Assembly: GCA_011033025.1 (NCBI GenBank)
Contig: WFMF01000035.1
Span: 1 to 64,000 of the forward strand
DNA from: Beroe forskalii
Taxonomy: Eukaryota > Ctenophora > Nuda > Beroida > Beroidae
Length of the DNA: 64,000 nt
Direction: 5' to 3'
Below the pieces are notes generated by a model. That model did no database searches, was not told the DNA's origin, and saw nothing but the letters and a program-made list of their open reading frames with translations. Positions 24,109-36,019 of the stretch are shown piece after piece; the stretch's first letter is position 1, and each line of letters opens with the position of its first letter. Both the position numbers and the translations under genes were made by a program.

Positions 24109-26220
24109 TCATGTCTTGAGGTTCCTGAGTCTGGAATTGGGTGGTGGTTCTGGGGATGCAGCTGCATTATGGTGCATTCTGAGGCTATTGGGGTGCATTC
24201 TCCCCAGAATCCTGGAATAGCTCGTACATTTCCTCCAACTCTCTGCAGGATTCATTGTCTTGTAGTTTGTCTTGTTCTGCACGTCGGAGAGGGAACCGAA
24301 CAGACCACTGGAAGGCAGCTGACTCTGATAGTGTATTGAGTGACAAGATTCAATGCCTTCCAAACTGTAGTCTTTGTTCCTGAGAAATCTGAACTTGTCA
24401 AGGACAACAGACCTTTCTCTCTCCAATGGTTTTTCAATCCGATAAGTCCGGTCAATTTGATTGATCTGGTTAACTTTATTGCTGTACTGTGCTATCAGCA
24501 AATGGCGTGGTAGTCTGTGGAAATTAGGGTGGAGGCCGTCTGGGATGGTCTTGCCACTGAAAATAGTTCCACGTTTGATGGAAATTGTTCCTCTGACTGC
24601 CGTGGATTCTGCTCGTTTTTGTTGGTAACGTTGGAAGAGGGTGTAGGTTCCCAGCTGATCAATTACACTGGTCCCTGAGATCATGGTGGATGAAGAATAA
24701 TTTGAATTTGCTAAATTCATCAACAAACGGCTTTTAGAGGTATTCTGATCACTAATTTAAAGATTTCCCTGCAGATTTGCTCACGAATAAAACTTTAAAA
24801 CGACAAAGTATGATGTTCACAACAAAATATCAAAACAGAAGCTACATTAGCAACGTTTCAACTTCTCAGTGCGGGTCCAGCGCTGGTTTGGCACAAATCC
24901 AGCGCTATTGATATCTCTTATGAAATTTTGTAATTGGAATCTCTAAATTCATGATTTTAATATATAATCTATACTGAACTTAATAGTTTACATTAAAAAA
25001 AAAACCATGAATTTAATTATTAATTTAAAATTACATTGATAATATGTGCCGAAATCAAATACATTGAATTAAGTATCTTATGAACTGTTTACCTTGAGAC
25101 TGAATCACTGACGGGTTGCTCTGTATAGTTCGATAAGACCGGTAGGACTTTTCCATCAGACTGAGTTGGGAGCTCCGCATCGAGATCTCACTAGATACTG
25201 ATATCCTGGGTATGTCCACCTGAATTATAATGTGAAGTGAAACGTCGAAAAGCCCAGAAAAGAATACAATTAATGAGGCAGGAAAAAAGCAGTGAAGTGG
25301 CCTGGTCAGTGAACGGCCCTGAACAACGCTAGCACAAATTTTGTAAAGCAATCAACATTTTGACGGAAACCCGACTTCGGGAATATTAAACTAATGATAT
25401 ACATGATAAACTTAGAGAGCCATAGATTATAAAGTTTAGACAAAGTAATGAATCTATAAGACGTGCTTATTGATTTAAGAGTGCATGTTTATGCACTGGA
25501 AATACTGAACATGATATTTTTAATGATAACGTCATTTTCTTACCATAAGCCTTCGTCTAGCTGAGGCGCTTTGAGAAATAGTCCTTTGAAACGTCTTCCC
25601 TGGTGGCCTTTGATGTGGTGACTTGTTGTTTACCGGTGATGACTGTTTGTTTTCAACTGATGACTGTTTGTTTTCAACTGATGACTGTTTGTTTTCAACT
25701 GATGTCTGTTTGTTTTCAACTGTTGACTGCCTGTTCACTGGTGATGTCTGTTTGTTTACTGGTGATGACTGTTTGTATACAGGTGATGAGTGTTTGTTTT
25801 CAACTGATGTCTGTTTGTTTACTGGCGATGACTGTTTGTATACAGGTGATGACTGTTTGTTTTCAGCTGATGACTGCTTGTATACAGGAGGCGATTGTCT
25901 GTTTTCAACTGATGACTGTTTGTAAACAATTGATGACTGTTTGTTTTCATCTGATGATAACTGTTTCTTTGCAACTGATGATAACTTTTTGTTTCATCTG
26001 ACGACTGTTTGTATACAGATGATGAATGTTTGTATACAGATGATGACTGTTTGTTTCCTATAACTGATATCTGTTTGTCAGATACTTTGCTCGGATGATC
26101 TGTATTTTCATCCTGCACGGTGATCACTGAAGAGGATGCTCCGCTCTTCTTTCCCCATATATTCTGCGAGCTTGTGCTGCCCAATGAAGCCGTGGAGGCA
26201 ACCCCAAGACAATAAAACAT
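24109..26220 (-). CDS. Heptad-repeat protein, multi-exon, unknown function
   Basis: Proposed exons on the minus strand: 26220-25544, 25219-25093 and a 3' frame 24744-24109. The first contains about twenty tandem heptads of the type KQSSVEN / KQSSPVY / KQTSPVN, then a basic tail (QSASARRRLM) and a GTAAGA donor in phase 0. The second starts in phase 0 and adds VDIPRISVSSEISMRSS. The third carries a Ser/Arg/Asn-rich chain ending NSRLRNLKT. Its phase does not match the donor at 25092, so the junction is unresolved and an additional small exon is possible. One base appears missing at about 25992-25994; adding it makes the first exon 678 nt and unites both repeat frames. No known domain; the Ser-rich, Lys-rich repeats suggest a disordered or phosphorylated protein. 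Confidence 0.45.
25625..26066 (-). repeat. Coding 21-bp minisatellite (heptad repeats)
   Basis: Repeats of GATGACTGTTTGTTTTCAAC plus T (plus strand) and variants with TATACAG or TTTACTG. The period is a multiple of three and both strands lack stops. The minus-strand reading gives heptads and continues into a spliced exon end, so minus is taken as coding. Confidence 0.85.
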
Positions 26221-29200
26221 TCAGTCTCCCAGGGCGATTATATGCTGGAACGTGAAATCGAAAAAAAAGTATTAAGACAGGAAGAAAATTTCGGTGAATT
26301 CGAAAAAAAACCGTAATATATAAATTTTACGAAATATATATAATTATAAAATTAACATAATATGCTTGACATACAAAGCCTGCAGAGATTGTCAGTGGAG
26401 TGCTCACCGCGTGAGACTGCTCAATGTGTGCTCTTTACGATGTGTATACGGTGCTGCGACGACTTCTTGACACGTGTGTGTGTGTGTGTTAAATGTTATA
26501 GAGTGACTGCTTTATGTTATAGTGACTGATTTATGCTTGCTCAAATCAATTAATTTGCTCCCTCCTGAAAAGCTGTGTTACGATCGGAGTCTTAAACGAT
26601 GTGTAAAACAATATGTGGTATATAGATTGAGTGGATGAGCAGTTCTAGTGCTAAGTGTTATGTAATCAAAGTGAAGCGCAGCTTGTTAATTATGTGAATT
26701 GAAAATCAGAGGTGGAGCCCGGAAATGCTTTGAGCTGCACTAAAACTTTGAGCACTGATTTAGTGCCCCAAAATCCTTAAATTTAGAGAAGCTTAAATAT
26801 CATGGATTCAGAGAACGTGACTTAAACGAAACTTTGATCTTAAGTTTCGTACTGAAATCCTTATGGATCTCAAAAGAAATCATTATCATAACTATTTGGG
26901 TCAATGTTTACCATTTGTGATTTCCGGTTCACAAACAATTTAGTATTTGCAACAATTATATGGAGACAAAGAGGTCTAGACTTTATTTTGATAATTTTGA
27001 ACACCATTCACAGATATTTAAGTTGAGGATAATATACAGATACTTATTTTCCACCTTAGAAAGTGGAAGTTATTAAAAAAAGGCTTCCCCTTAACTTTTG
27101 GGTTACATAGTTAACGTAAGCTGATAATTGCTGACTATTGTTGGCCATTTCTTGCCTTACCAGGCGATAGGAGCAGATTTCTCTGCAGAAGTCCTAGATA
27201 ATAATCAATCATTTACTTCGAATTTAAAGTTCGTAATAACTTAATGATAGGTAAGTTGCTGGTCACAAGCCTAGATAATGATAAGATAAAAGTTTATGAT
27301 CGGCCACAGACTCATAGTTTTACATTTCTACAATAATACTATGTAGTGGTATGGTATCATAATATGTACTGCATCGAGCCAATGACTGTAAATTAATTTG
27401 TGAGTTTGTGTATTGCAGATGCTCTAGTACTAGTGGCTTGTTTTCGTTCTCTTTGTTATGCATTCATTCATACCTCGGGCACAGAAACTACTAGAAACTG
27501 TTGTTGAAGCCTGGGATGTTGAGGCCATTATCAGCTTACAAAATCTGAAGCCTATGAAATTTTATAATAATGAAATAATGAAATTGTGCTTTTGCTGAAG
27601 TTCTGACTTTCTGAAAAGCGATAACTAGGGGCTATCTGAGGTGTTCAATCGATGGATACCATGGTCCCCTGAGTTCCCATAACAAGTTCAATTGATCCCT
27701 CATTCTCAAAATATGTTTGGAAAATATATGCCCATATGTGGGCATCATGAAGGCCAATTTTCCCCCATAATTGTGCCAAATATCAATACATTCCAATGAA
27801 ACGAGCCATTTTTTTATTTCGGCCGAAAATTTTTGGCAAAATAAAGAAATAAGTGACTCAATACATAATACAGTGATGTTATCCAGAGTTATGAGTATTC
27901 GAGTAGTCGAGTACTATTACTCAATTAAATTGCAAATGATTGGATAATCATATTTTTCCATCTATGGCTCCTTATTATAATTTACCCAATTACAGGACAA
28001 AGGAATGCAAATTGAGCTATTATGTTTAAAGCAGGAGGATTATCTATCTTGAAAACTGTAGTGTACCTGGAATGCCTTCATAGGAATGCAGTAAAAAGCG
28101 ACTGAGTAAAGGAATATAAGGAGGCTGATGATCACATCCATCAAATATACGTCGAATCCTTCTTTTGTTATCTTTTTGTCGGTGCTCTCAACTTAGACAC
28201 GGTGGCTACAACACTGTGGTACAGCGGTATATTGCTTACATTTGAAAGCAAAATATTCACATACGAGATACATATTATGGTGACTTGAAACTTAAAAAAG
28301 CACCTTAAAGCCAAAAATTAACACATTGTATCTTACTTGTCAGCTAAGAGATAAAAAAATAAGAGTGCTCATTGCTCAATATTGTTTTAATCCTTTCCGG
28401 AATTGGATTACTGATGACTGAGCTGAAAGCTTGCACTCCTAAACCTCATATCTCAATAGCTCAATGGGAGCAGTGAGCACAGTGCAGATGCAAGGGAGGG
28501 GTAGTGGTCGAAGGGGAGAGGATGATATCATAGTGGCAATTTCAACTTTTCAATAGTTTACAAGCGTTATGACGTTCACAGAATTTAGATTTCACTTAAA
28601 CCTGTTCAGACATCATTCGATCTCAGCCTATAATATATCACTCAAAAGTCAAATGTTGATAATCTTTTATGCTGAGCAGTGAAATATTTCCTGCCAATAC
28701 TGATAAAACTACTGCTTATCTGCAGTTCGAATATCACATGATTTTCGAATGCTTCTGGTACGCATCTCTTTCGTAAACGTTTAAATCTTTACCTCCTTCT
28801 TATTTACTTACTATTAAGGCTTTAAGGGGAAGGAAGTGACTTTGCCCTACTAACATTGTAACCCTGTCAAAGGCATGTCATTTCTAAGGAAAGTTTGCCT
28901 GGACTATATAATTGTTGACCTTGTTCTAAGACCTAAGATGTACATTATATATAGTTAACTATGTGATATGCATGTCCTTATAAGTTTATACGGTGCTTAT
29001 ATGTCAGATCATGAGTATTATACAAGAAACCTCCCAGTTTCCACTGATCTGTATAACTTTTACTCTATTGGCCTGGTAACTTGCCGGTCCGATATAAAGT
29101 TATAGTTACGATGAATCATCCCAACCTCTCTGCTCTCTGCTTTGCCAGACCTTTTTTATCATTTAGATAGAAGTATATAAAACAGCATCGACTCTGTTTT

Positions 29201-29880
29201 TTTCATTTTAATTTTCAGTTGTGTTGAATTTTGGGGTGTGTTTAGAGAAAATTATGTGATTAAGCAATTAGCATTCACTAATTTTGCTGTCACCTCGCAC
29301 GTCTGCCCGGATATTCTCTGCAAACGATGTAATCGATCCGTGATGGCCATTGGCCAATGGCCATTGATGGTAGTCATTACTGATGATTTCTACTTGTTTA
29401 TCATTAATTTTAAAATTAGATTACCTAATGCACACATACATAAAAGAAAATTTTATTTAATTTTAATGTTATTATTCAAAAATAATTAAATGGCAGGCAG
29501 ATATATTTATTATTTTGCTCCATGTTCATTGATCATGGGGGCTGGAGTCTGCCAGATCTTGTGCTCTGAAAGTCCGGTTTAAATCAATGGGGCAGTGGGC
29601 ATTGGTACATCATTCATTTCAATGAAGTAGCACAATCATGATCAAAATAAGAAGAGGGCTCTGTCTTTATTCTCATGCCATGAGGCAAATCATTATGCTG
29701 CGGATATTTGCAATTGAATTTAATGCGCTTATTTAAATAATAAATATAAAGGCTCAAATTATTAAATGCCCCTAATGGAATTAACTATAATCCCATAGCG
29801 GCCGCTGTAGACAATGGTCTCTGCTGTAGTTGTCAATGGTTTATCCATCCCAGTCCCATCCTCGAATTGAGGAATTGTTG
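26221..29880. other. Gene-poor intergenic region
   Basis: 3.7 kb with no recognised gene. It contains a short GT microsatellite near 26475-26490 and otherwise AT-rich unique-looking sequence. Regulatory DNA cannot be excluded. Confidence 0.5.
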
Positions 29881-29894
29881 TGTTTTAGGCAGGT

Positions 29895-30060
29895 ATATTC
29901 TTAGGCAGGCATATTTTTAGGGTTTTCAAAACTATTTTGGTGGCAGGTACTATATTGTTACGGTTTTAAAACTATTTTGGTGGCAGGTACTATATTTGTT
30001 AGGGTTTTAAAACTATTTTGGTGGCAGGTACTATATTGTTAAGGTTTTAAAACCTTTTTG
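29895..30060 (+). repeat. 40-bp tandem repeat, about four copies
   Basis: Unit with the landmarks GGTTTTAAAACTATTTTGG and TGGCAGGTACTATATTGTTA; outer copies are degenerate. Confidence 0.85.
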
Positions 30061-31298
30061 GAGACATGTAGACTTGAGTTTGTCGCAGATCTTATCACAT
30101 CTGATTGGATTGGTGTCGGACTGAGTCTGACACAGATTTTGTGGCAAATCTGATTATAATTTATTATGGTGGCTCATATCAAGGGTAGTGTGCCTGTGTG
30201 ACTCAAAGACCTGGTTCGCCAATATTTGTTTTATCAGTTTTATTAGATTCTACATTATCCAATGATATCTAAAATTTGCACTAGGCGTGTTGAATGTTGA
30301 TTCACCATTTTTTCCCTGTGAACTTTAATAATCTGCGGTGGAATTCTAAGCCGTCTCTGCCACTCCGACTGAATTCCGCTCAGATTAGCCACAGATCGCA
30401 GTCTTCAAGTGGAATATTTTTTATGAGTCTGGCACGAAACTCTGCCAGACTGCTGCAAGTGCCAGCCGTAACCCAAACCTCAAAAAGAATTTTTTAAATT
30501 TTTCAATAAAATAAATAGTATTATGTCATGTTAGCACTTTCAGATGTTAATAAAAGTTAATAGAATAAGTTGAAATATTCGGTTCGTCAATAAATTTACG
30601 TGCAAATTTACGTCAGAACTGTAAAAATATTGTATTTATAGAATTAGATACAATATATTTTGATACAATACCGATGAAAAGTTAAAGTTATCTGAAGATA
30701 TATTTTCAAAAATAATATTATATAAATAGTATCAAGCTTATATATTTCCAAGTATGTGACATGATATCCATGGAATTCGTTTGTTATTAATTCCCTAATA
30801 GACAGCAGCCTTCATATACCTTTATTAGCTGCTAATTGGGCTTCCCAAGCTCCATCTGTGGCAGGTGTTACCTAGGACATTAACCTTATTGACTGTTAAC
30901 TGCAGTTCGTGTCTACGACACTTCACGCACTTCATGCCATTTCGAGAGTTGCTATTTTTACGTTAGTTTCATTTCGATCGAAGCCAACTTATTTTTTGGG
31001 AGTAATACAAGTTGCATTTTTATCTCGAGGCTAACTTTTTGGAGATGCATATAACATACATTTTATCACCGCTGCCTCTAGGGCTGAACAGTGAATTTTT
31101 CTGGGTCTGAATAGTGAATTTTTCATATTGCAAATACTCGTATGTGTGTCTGATATGAAAATATATCACTTTCTATCTCCGTGAGGGCTGTATCTCGTAT
31201 AGCTATCAGTGCACAAAGAGCCCGAGTGCTATACACAATTCATCCCATGAGGGGAGAACGATATCGTACTTCAAATATCTAATCTTTCTACCACCAGT
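30061..31298. other. Region upstream of exon 31299
   Basis: No gene recognised. It may contain the promoter or 5' leader exons of the frame at 31299; nothing specific can be assigned. Confidence 0.4.
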
Positions 31299-31867
31299 AT
31301 GAGTTGTGACAGCGATGCTGATGAGAAGTCCTTGTCCCCTGTCAAGAAGAAGCGGCGCAGCAAGAGCTTCCTTCCTAAACTATGGAGTCCTTTCAAACGG
31401 ACTCCTAAGAAAAACTCAGTCACTCCTTCAGACCAACAGACTATAATGTACTGTAAGAAAGACTTGTCTGAAAGTGCTGGCACACCGCCAAAAATAGAAA
31501 TATGCACGGCGTTACATGATGCCGTATCAGCTAAGTCGAACTCAATGCGATCCGTAATATCAGGGTCTATAGTCTCAGACGATTGGAACCCTCTGAACGG
31601 CCTTCAGTACAGCATGCACCCCAGTCATGCAGACAAACAGAACGGTCTCCGGTCTCCGGCGCGTCTCAACTCTCCCCTCAGCAGGGGTTCTCGTCTCAAC
31701 TCTCCGCTGACTCGGTCTACTTCCCTGCAGGGCTCGAATGCCACTCTGCCTCTGCCACTGTCTCGCAGTCACAGGGCTAGCAGCAATATCTCCATCTTTA
31801 CCGAGGAGGAGATACCATCGCTTAGGAGTGGGGCTTACATGCCGGGATTTGCAAGACACCGCTTTCA
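31299..31867 (+). CDS. Ser/Pro-rich basic protein exon, unknown
   Basis: Open frame of 190 codons from ATG 31299, ending either at TGA 31869-31871 or, more likely, at a GTGAGT donor beginning at 31868. Residues 14-35 are strongly basic (KKKRRSKSFLPK, FKRTPKK), resembling a nuclear-localisation signal. The middle and C-terminal parts are Ser/Arg/Leu-rich, with RLNSPLSRGSRLNSPLTR repeats of SP and TP sites typical of disordered phosphoproteins. Codon bias and the long frame support real coding. It may be an upstream exon of the gene continuing at 35031. No domain was recognised. Confidence 0.5.
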
Positions 31868-33345
31868 GTGAGTAGATTGTTGTTATCTATTTGGTGTGCG
31901 GACAAACCACCACCCAGACAAAACGCCACCCGGACAAAACACGTAAGTTCCACTCTAAAGTGGTGTTATATCCGTGTGGCGTTTCGTCACGTCGTGGTGG
32001 TGTTATGCCCTAGCATCATCCATGTACAGATCGCTCGAATTGGGTGCAATAACTAACAGTTGCCTGCACAACCCTAAACAACTGTAACTTACTGTTGTGT
32101 AGGGTGGCGCGCGCAATTGTCAGTATCTAAAGTTATCGAGGACTCCTTTTTTGAGCGATCTGCACACATATGCGTCAATCAATTATAATTCAAATTTAGA
32201 GAAAAGTTATTGAATTATTATTTGAGCCATTTAAATTGCTTGCAAGATCTGCTGGATTGATCTTGCCATGTAGTGTGGTTTATAGATTGAAACATCTGCC
32301 TCGCTTTGCAAGGCATTGTTGCCAGAGTGTACTTTAGATTGAACACTTTGCAAGTTTTAGGCTTCATCCTGCTGTGTTTGCCCATATGTTCAACTTCGTG
32401 TTTACACATGCATCAATCAATGAAAGGATTGATAAAGGCGTGCATTTTAGTACCGTGCGCGCAATTTACTTCTGGATTTGGGCTTCATCCTGATCCTGTT
32501 GTGTTTATAGTGCTTATTAAATCTGATGCCGTACATGGTATATAAAGATATAAACCCTCTTGGGCTACTCCCTCCGGCTTACACACCATATAAATTTTCT
32601 GAAGCTACACCTTCGGCCTCGGGTTCATCAGTTGTTGCATCAAGTATGTGATAAAAATAGTAAATAAACACATTGACACAAACTTCATAGCAAAATTAAT
32701 GAAACATCAGCAGCACGGTTCGATATATGATCAACATACCATACATGTTCACGCTTTTAACATGAAATGTTGGAACGTTGCTGTTGATATAGGTGCCATT
32801 ATTTTTGCTATCCTATGCAACTTCTGGTATCGTATTTTGTCGCTATATTTTCATTGTCAAACACGTGTAGTAGGGTTTTGCAGGATTTGGATTTGAAGGC
32901 GCCGGATTTATTTGCTAGTCCAATCAAGAGATCACTAATTTTTCGTTTCGTAGGCCTTGCCTACAGCCAAGTCTCAGGAATATGGATGACTCCTCTTAAC
33001 CATCACTGGCCAATAGTACCTACCCTGTATTCAGTACCCGGATCCTTTCGATTCCGTGTCAATTTTGATAATATTGGAATAGAAGCTAAGTCTTCAAAAG
33101 TTTTGAAAAATAAACAATATAAATTGAATGACAATTTAAGTGACTACATCATAGATATTAAATTCTGCTTTCCTATGCTTCGTTTCACGTATTTAAAACT
33201 GGAGAGACACATTGGCTAGCATGGTTTTAAAGGAGCATGCCTCAGCAATTTTACAATTGTTCTACCTGATTATTATAGCTATACATAATGTGCACTTTTT
33301 ATATTACCTACTTGTATTAAATCGTATGTAGATTAGCTCAAATCA
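31868..33345. other. Intergenic or intronic DNA
   Basis: No gene recognised. It contains a MITE-like segment (32021-32172). A 134-codon frame at 32815-33219 shows no recognisable similarity and is not called. Confidence 0.45.
32021..32172. mobile_element. MITE-like element related to the one in POLE3 intron 1
   Basis: The ends CATGTACAGATCGCTCGA and TTGAGCGATCTGCACACATA are imperfect inverted repeats. The right end matches the ends of the foldback at 59671-59841 (AGCGATCTGCACACAT). The interior is unrelated. Confidence 0.5.
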
Positions 33346-33560
33346 TCGTTAATTCTCGTAGAATTCTTGTTGAATTCTTGTAGAATTCTTGTAGAATTCT
33401 CGTAGAATTCTTGTAGAATTCTTGTGGAATTCTTGTAGATTTCTTGTAGAATTCTTGTTCAATTCTTGTTCAATTCTTGTTCAATTCTTGTTCAATTCTT
33501 GTTCAATTCTTGTTCAATTCTTATAGTAATCATGTAAAATTGTTGTAGAATTCTACAAGA
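33346..33560. repeat. 11-bp tandem repeat
   Basis: About eighteen copies of GAATTCTTGTA and the variant CAATTCTTGTT; every EcoRI-like GAATTC recurs at 11-bp steps. A shorter degenerate relative lies at 33770-33870. Confidence 0.9.
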
Positions 33561-34058
33561 CTCTACAAGACTCAACGAATCCAAACCTCTGTCGACAGAA
33601 TTCCAAAAGCCTGATGTGGACATTCTACGTACAGAAATATATGATCGTACTTCTGTAGAATTTCCACATGGGGCTTTTGGAATTTTAGTAAGTCATTGTT
33701 CAACTTGGAATGCACTTAATTATACGTGACTTGTATTAAATCTTATTTAGCTCAAATCATCGTCAATTCTAATTCTAGTAGAATTCTGATAGAATTCCAA
33801 TAGAATTCTTGTAGAATTCTACGACCAAGTATATAGAATTCCAGTAAAAATCTAGTGGAATTCTAGTCGAATTTATATTCTAAACCTCAGACCTCCGTCG
33901 TTTCTGGAGAATATTTGCACATTATTATAATACAAACTATAAATCATCGCAGTAGTTGCCGTGCATTCTCCCCATTTTTAAACGCCTTGTCGCCTTGTTA
34001 AACTTCCTAGTAATGTTGGCACACATCTACACTTCGGGAGGACCTAGAGTGCTGTCTG

Positions 34059-34297
34059 AGGAGAAGTAGGCGGATTAGATGACGTCATTATCACAACGAA
34101 ATGTAGTAAGTTGGTGACTTTGAACCGCCTTATTTTTCGTGCCAAGGGTTTTGGAAGGAACTCTGGAAGGAACCTAGAGTGCTTATTGAGGAGAATAAAG
34201 TACCACCTGAAAACTATACCCTGCGGGGTTATCGTCATCATAACGTACCACATTCCCCCATGATAATGACGTCATCTTAACCGCCTATATTTCTCCT
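34059..34297. mobile_element. MITE with CRE octamers in both ends
   Basis: Inverted arms 34059-34093 (AGGAGAAGTAGGCGGATTAG...) and 34261-34297, about 35 bp each. Each arm contains TGACGTCA (34080-34087 and 34267-34274). The ends do not resemble the GGGTA-type MITE. No target-site duplication was resolved. Confidence 0.7.
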
Positions 34298-34559
34298 GTG
34301 GGACTACAATGTGAGTTATATCTGTGCTCACTATGTTCACACCAAGGTCCGAGTGTTGTGCACACTGTTCACACAAGCTTATATACATAACCCGTCGAAA
34401 TCTTTGCTGATTCACAACTTTATAACACATTGTGTACACACAGTGTGTGTTAACAGACGCAATTTCAATAAACGCCAATATATTTACCGCACAAGCTGTA
34501 TTTACCTGTGAACTCTTGGGAGATACATCTTGTACTGTCCACGCTCGAATTCCTGCTCA

Positions 34560-34840
34560 AATATTTCTGCTGAATACGTACTCAGATTGCTGCTAAAACT
34601 GATTCAATTTTGCTCAGTGACTCAGTTATCAGACCCTCCAAACCTTGAATATTCCTGCTCAGATTTCTACTATAAATCAGCTTCAATTCTGCTCATTGAC
34701 TCTGTGATCAGACCTTCAAAACCTTTAATAATCCAGCTCAGTTTCCGGATAAAGCTGCTACAACTCTGCTAAAAACTACTTCAGTTCTGCTTAGTGACCA
34801 AGTGACTCAGTGACTCAGTGACTCAGAGATCAGACCCTCA
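34560..34840 (+). repeat. ~100-bp tandem repeat, about three copies
   Basis: Units share CTGCTCAG, TTCAATTCTGCTCA-like and GTGACTC...ATCAGACC segments, with moderate divergence; a short run of GTGACTCA repeats closes the array. Confidence 0.65.
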
Positions 34841-35030
34841 AAAGAAGCACCTTTCCGTCCTTCCGAAGTGTACATTGTGTGCCGTGTTTAGCTTGTGATA
34901 CACGTTTCATTGAGCTGTTATCCGATTGTATTGTTATACTTGTTGTTACGATTATCTCACGTGCACAACAATCACTATTCGAGTGTTTATTATTAACTCT
35001 CGCTGTGTGTCAACATAATATATCGTATAT

Positions 35031-36019
35031 ATGTGTGACTCGGGACCCAGCTCCATGAGCCACCACCAGCTGCACTTGACTAACACTGCTGCTCCTTCCG
35101 AAAGTTGTTTAGACGTTTTCCAGCACCATTCCCTGCTGTACCGGCCCTCGCCGTCACTTTCTAAGATCAAGGAGGTTCTCTGCAGCATAACGGAGCCTGC
35201 AGACCCCAGAATACCAGGTATGTCTCCCTGCAGACCCCAGAATACCAGGTATGACTCCCAGATAAACACGGCTTTAAGTGACGTCACCAAATCCTCATGA
35301 CCCCAGAATACCAGGTATGCCTCCCAGATGAACACGGTTTTTAGTTACGTCACCAAATCCTCGTGACTTGGAACGATCAGCACGCGAGGTTAGGTAAACA
35401 AACTCGCGCACTGATTGGTCTATGTCAAATGGGTATTCCATGGCCAGTGTTAAGTTCGGTTAGGGTTAGGATACAAAAAGGTTTAGAATCCTAAAAAGAA
35501 TCCTAACCCCAACCCGAACCTATAATACTGATACTAGAATACCTAAATATTTTTATATCCTAACTAAGGAAACAAAAAGGTTTTGAGTCGTTCTGTTTAT
35601 CTGGGAGACATACCACAATCCTAGGGTTCGTGGAGAAGTATTGCCTGTCCGACGCTGATTCCTTCGACGATGACTTCGACTACGATGTGAGACTCCCTAT
35701 CGATCAGCGGTGTGACAACAGTAACAACAATAATCAGAATAGTAATCAGAGCAATAGTCATAGCAATAATATGAGAAACAGTAGTAATAATAATATCTGT
35801 GTTCCGTTACCCTCCAAAGCGTCCATTTACTCTGCTCCTTCGGAAAGTTCATCCTCCCCCTACAGCTCCCCTACTGACCTCACTAGAGGGGCCAGGAAAG
35901 TCATGGTGGATGAGCTCGGGGGAAGTGACGGGAACATCGCCAACCTCCTAAACGTCAAAGTGGATGGGGCGCTTTTTGGGCACAAGATTAATCAGAAGTG
36001 GCGCAACGAATGCAAGTGA
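35031..36019 (+). CDS. Hypothetical protein, two exons flanking a MITE-derived intron
   Basis: Exon A 35031-35217 and exon B 35625-36015/36019 join in frame (phase 1), reading PADPRIPG/FVEKYCLSDADS. The product has an acidic Asp-rich patch (FDDDFDYD), then an Asn/Ser/Gln-rich low-complexity run, a Ser/Pro stretch and NLLNVKVDGALFGHK. Exon B ends in CKTGA-type ambiguity: TGA stop at 36017 or a GTGAGC donor at 36016. The ATG at 35031 may be internal to a longer exon, and the Ser-rich exon at 31299 may be upstream in the same gene. No domain was recognised. The intron is almost wholly a mobile element. Confidence 0.5.
35218..35624 (+). mobile_element. Intron that nearly coincides with a GGTAT-type MITE
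   Basis: The intron runs from a GTATGT donor to CCTAG at 35624. Inverted ends AGGTATGACTCCCAGATAAA (from 35247) and GTTTATCTGGGAGACATACC (to 35614) lie within it. The left end continues into GGCTTTAAGTGACGTCAC, closely resembling the start of the 253-bp MITE at 7013, and the interior has a TTAGGGTTAGGATAC stretch like that family. The segment GACCCCAGAATACCAGGTATG, which includes the exon end and donor, occurs three times (near 35200, 35230 and 35297). Confidence 0.65.

Noticed and set aside
32815-33219. 134-codon open frame
   Set aside because: No recognisable domain, AT-rich composition and no supporting splice or promoter context.
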